Translations under genes and position numbers: made by a program | Shown: positions 12,916-14,199 of the stretch, piece after piece | Numbering within the stretch: the first letter of the stretch is position 1 | Layout: every line of letters starts with the position of its first letter | Notes under the pieces: model-generated | Seen by the model: the letters and a program-made list of their open reading frames with translations, nothing else | The model's database searches: none | What the model was told of the DNA's origin: nothing | Source: JBHEKP01 sp041859375 | GTDB taxonomy: Bacteria; Hydrogenedentota; Hydrogenedentia; Hydrogenedentales; CAITNO01 | DNA: 14,199 nucleotides | Direction: 5' to 3' | NCBI GenBank assembly: GCA_041859375.1 | Contig: JBHEKP010000266.1 | Location: 1-14,199 of the forward strand

Positions 12916-14121
12916 TCATGACCGCCGTGGAAAAGGCTCATCCACGGCAAAACCGGCGTACAGTTCGGGGAGTGCCTCGATGAGCGCGGCCTGGTGCGCC
13001 TGCGGATCGGCACGGTAAAAGATGCTGAAATTGGAGGGCTTGTCCGTGGGGGCAAAGTCGAACTGGCCGTCGTCATCCACGTCAATGGTGCAGGGCAGCA
13101 GCTCCGTGCGGACGGGCGCATCGTCCGGCTTCACCTCCCCGGCGGGGACAATGCGTCCGCCCGCGCCGGGACGGCGCACGAGCCGGTGGTTGGCCGCCCG
13201 CATCCACACGTCCGTCTCCCAGACGTTGTGGGGCAGGGCGGCGATGCGGTCCACCACCTCCGGCGGCGGGTCCTGCTCCATGGCGGCGAGGAAATCGGGC
13301 CGGGCGCTTCGTTCGAAGGCGTAGGCCAGATAACGGCGCAGCGGCGGGGTGACGCGGCGGATGAGGCTGAAGTCGGGCAACCGCCAGAAGGTGTTGTGCG
13401 GCCCGAGATCAAAGGCGTCCTTCTGGGTGCCGCAGGGATATATGGCCACGGGCAGGTCGGAGCGGAGAATCCGGACAAAGGCGTGGACGTCAAGATTCAC
13501 GTTCCACTCAAGAAAGCCGCGGGGCGCGGCCCCCGCGCATAGGTGTATTAGGCGCACTTTTTCCCGGAGCAGTTGCGGGTTGCGGTTGTATGCCACGGCG
13601 AGGGGCCGGGCGGAGCCAAAGGAGACAATCTCCACCGGCACGGGGCTTTCCCGCAGCACCCGGAACATGAGTTCAATACCCGCCGTCTGGAAGGGGGGCG
13701 CGTCCGTCATGGGATCTTCCGGGGCGCGCATGGGCAGAAAGGGCGCGGCGGCGGCGGGCACGTCGCGCTGAAAGAGGCAGTTCAACTGGTGCACGGGGAT
13801 GAAGCCGGGGTCACGGCCGCCCAGCGGGTCGTTGTACGCGCCGTCGGCGGTGACATGGGGTTTGCGGTAACGCTCCGTCACATCGAGCACCACGGCGCGC
13901 AGATCCACTCCGGGCAGGGCGTAGGCGGCCACCAAGTCCACGTTGTCGCCGGGATCCTGCGGGGGATGGTAGAGGTCGGTGATGTCAATCACCGGCGTGC
14001 CCGCGGGGGGCGGGGCGGATGCCGCCGGGGAATCCGCCCCGGCCGCCGCCCCGGCGGCCAGCCATCCCGCCGCGCCGGCCGCGCCCATAAAACCACGCCG
14101 TGACAAGCGTTTTCCGGCCAT
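12916..14121 (-). CDS. Tat-exported protein with nucleoside-hydrolase-like features
   Basis: 401 residues from the ATG at 14121, preceded by AGGGAG. A twin-arginine signal, SRRGFMG (7-13), is followed by an Ala/Gly-rich core to about residue 29 and a Pro/Ala linker. The body starts VIDITDLYHPPQDPGDNVDLVAAYAL (in pieces, 44-68), comparable to the Asp-rich N-terminal metal site of inosine/uridine nucleoside hydrolases (DxDPGxDDxxAL). Near residues 160-195, VPVEIVSFGSARPLAVAYNRNPQLL resembles that family's IVAxGPLTNLAxAL stretch. The Asp spacing is unlike a classic enzyme, so it may be a divergent hydrolase or a repurposed fold. The C-terminus has DVDDDGQFDFAPTD. Tat export suggests a folded, perhaps metal-loaded protein. 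Upstream partner of the exported protein at 11771-12901. Gene reality is firm; the family link is moderate. Confidence 0.82.
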   Translation of the reverse strand: MAGKRLSRRGFMGAAGAAGWLAAGAAAGADSPAASAPPPAGTPVIDITDLYHPPQDPGDNVDLVAAYALPGVDLRAVVLDVTERYRKPHVTADGAYNDPLGGRDPGFIPVHQLNCLFQRDVPAAAAPFLPMRAPEDPMTDAPPFQTAGIELMFRVLRESPVPVEIVSFGSARPLAVAYNRNPQLLREKVRLIHLCAGAAPRGFLEWNVNLDVHAFVRILRSDLPVAIYPCGTQKDAFDLGPHNTFWRLPDFSLIRRVTPPLRRYLAYAFERSARPDFLAAMEQDPPPEVVDRIAALPHNVWETDVWMRAANHRLVRRPGAGGRIVPAGEVKPDDAPVRTELLPCTIDVDDDGQFDFAPTDKPSNFSIFYRADPQAHQAALIEALPELYAGFAVDEPFPRRS

Positions 14122-14131
14122 GCATGTGCTC

Positions 14132-14152
14132 CCTGCGGCCCCGCGCCGCAGG
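14132..14152 (-). promoter_or_regulatory. Leader hairpin touching the Shine-Dalgarno of the Tat-protein gene
   Basis: Perfect 8-bp arms CCTGCGGC and GCCGCAGG flank a 5-nt loop. On the - strand RNA the second arm ends in CAGG, which is the start of the AGGGAG Shine-Dalgarno, so folding would partly mask ribosome binding. If transcription starts near 14149, only about five base pairs of the stem would remain. Confidence 0.4.
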
Positions 14153-14155
14153 AAA

Positions 14156-14185
14156 ACACTAGCCCCGGAACCCTTCCGGATGCAA
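14156..14185 (-). promoter_or_regulatory. Candidate promoter with internal palindrome for the exported-protein pair
   Basis: On the - strand, TTGCAT (14185-14180) is followed after 17-18 bp by CTAGTG or TAGTGT (about 14162-14156). The spacer contains a perfect inverted repeat CCGGAA-nnn-TTCCGG (14165-14179), placed where a bound repressor would block RNA polymerase. Confidence 0.42.
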
Positions 14186-14199
14186 CAAAACACCGCGGG

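Noticed and set aside
1..14199. CRISPR array, tRNA or rRNA gene, insertion sequence, phage or toxin-antitoxin genes
   Set aside because: I looked for spaced short repeats, cloverleaf-like sequence, terminal inverted repeats and transposase motifs and saw none. The only large repeat is the pseudopilin duplication.

Overview
The window is GC-rich and densely coded. I read it as a piece of chromosome from a Gram-negative-type bacterium, probably of the Planctomycetes/Lentisphaerae/Hydrogenedentes sphere. The reasons are the tandem prepilin-like proteins with an H-Xn-DG-type C-terminus (a family expanded in those phyla), a lipobox lipoprotein, a Tat-exported protein, and exported proteins of unrecognised family. 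The phylum assignment is inference; there is no rRNA or clade marker to settle it.

Region 1 (1-2041, + strand): two tandem paralogous pseudopilin genes. The first lacks its 5' end because the window starts inside it. The second is complete and has its own promoter, Shine-Dalgarno sequence and terminator. An operator-like inverted repeat lies between them. Region 2 (2053-5495, - strand): an overlapping oppA-oppB-oppC operon for oligopeptide uptake, with no ATPase gene at its end. Region 3 (5496-5802): a 307-bp divergent spacer with candidate promoters for oppA and topA. Region 4 (5803-8550, + strand): topA, encoding DNA topoisomerase I with a zinc-finger-free, repeat-plus-lysine-tail C-terminus, followed by a strong terminator. 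Region 5 (8550-11721, - strand): purO (archaeal-type IMP cyclohydrolase), purB (adenylosuccinate lyase resembling the human enzyme) and a diacylglycerol-kinase-family lipid kinase. They read as one unit behind a perfect TATAAT box. Region 6 (11771-14185, - strand): a two-gene unit encoding a Tat-exported protein with nucleoside-hydrolase-like features and a Sec-exported protein of unrecognised family. A palindrome lies inside its putative promoter and a hairpin touches the Shine-Dalgarno sequence.

Functionally, purO and purB supply the IMP-forming step and both lyase steps of purine synthesis, so their pairing is coherent. OppABC would import peptides but must borrow ATPases from elsewhere. 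The exported pair at the right end is the least understood part. I found no CRISPR array, tRNA, rRNA, transposase or phage gene. The long ORFs opposite opp, topA and purB are codon-bias shadows.
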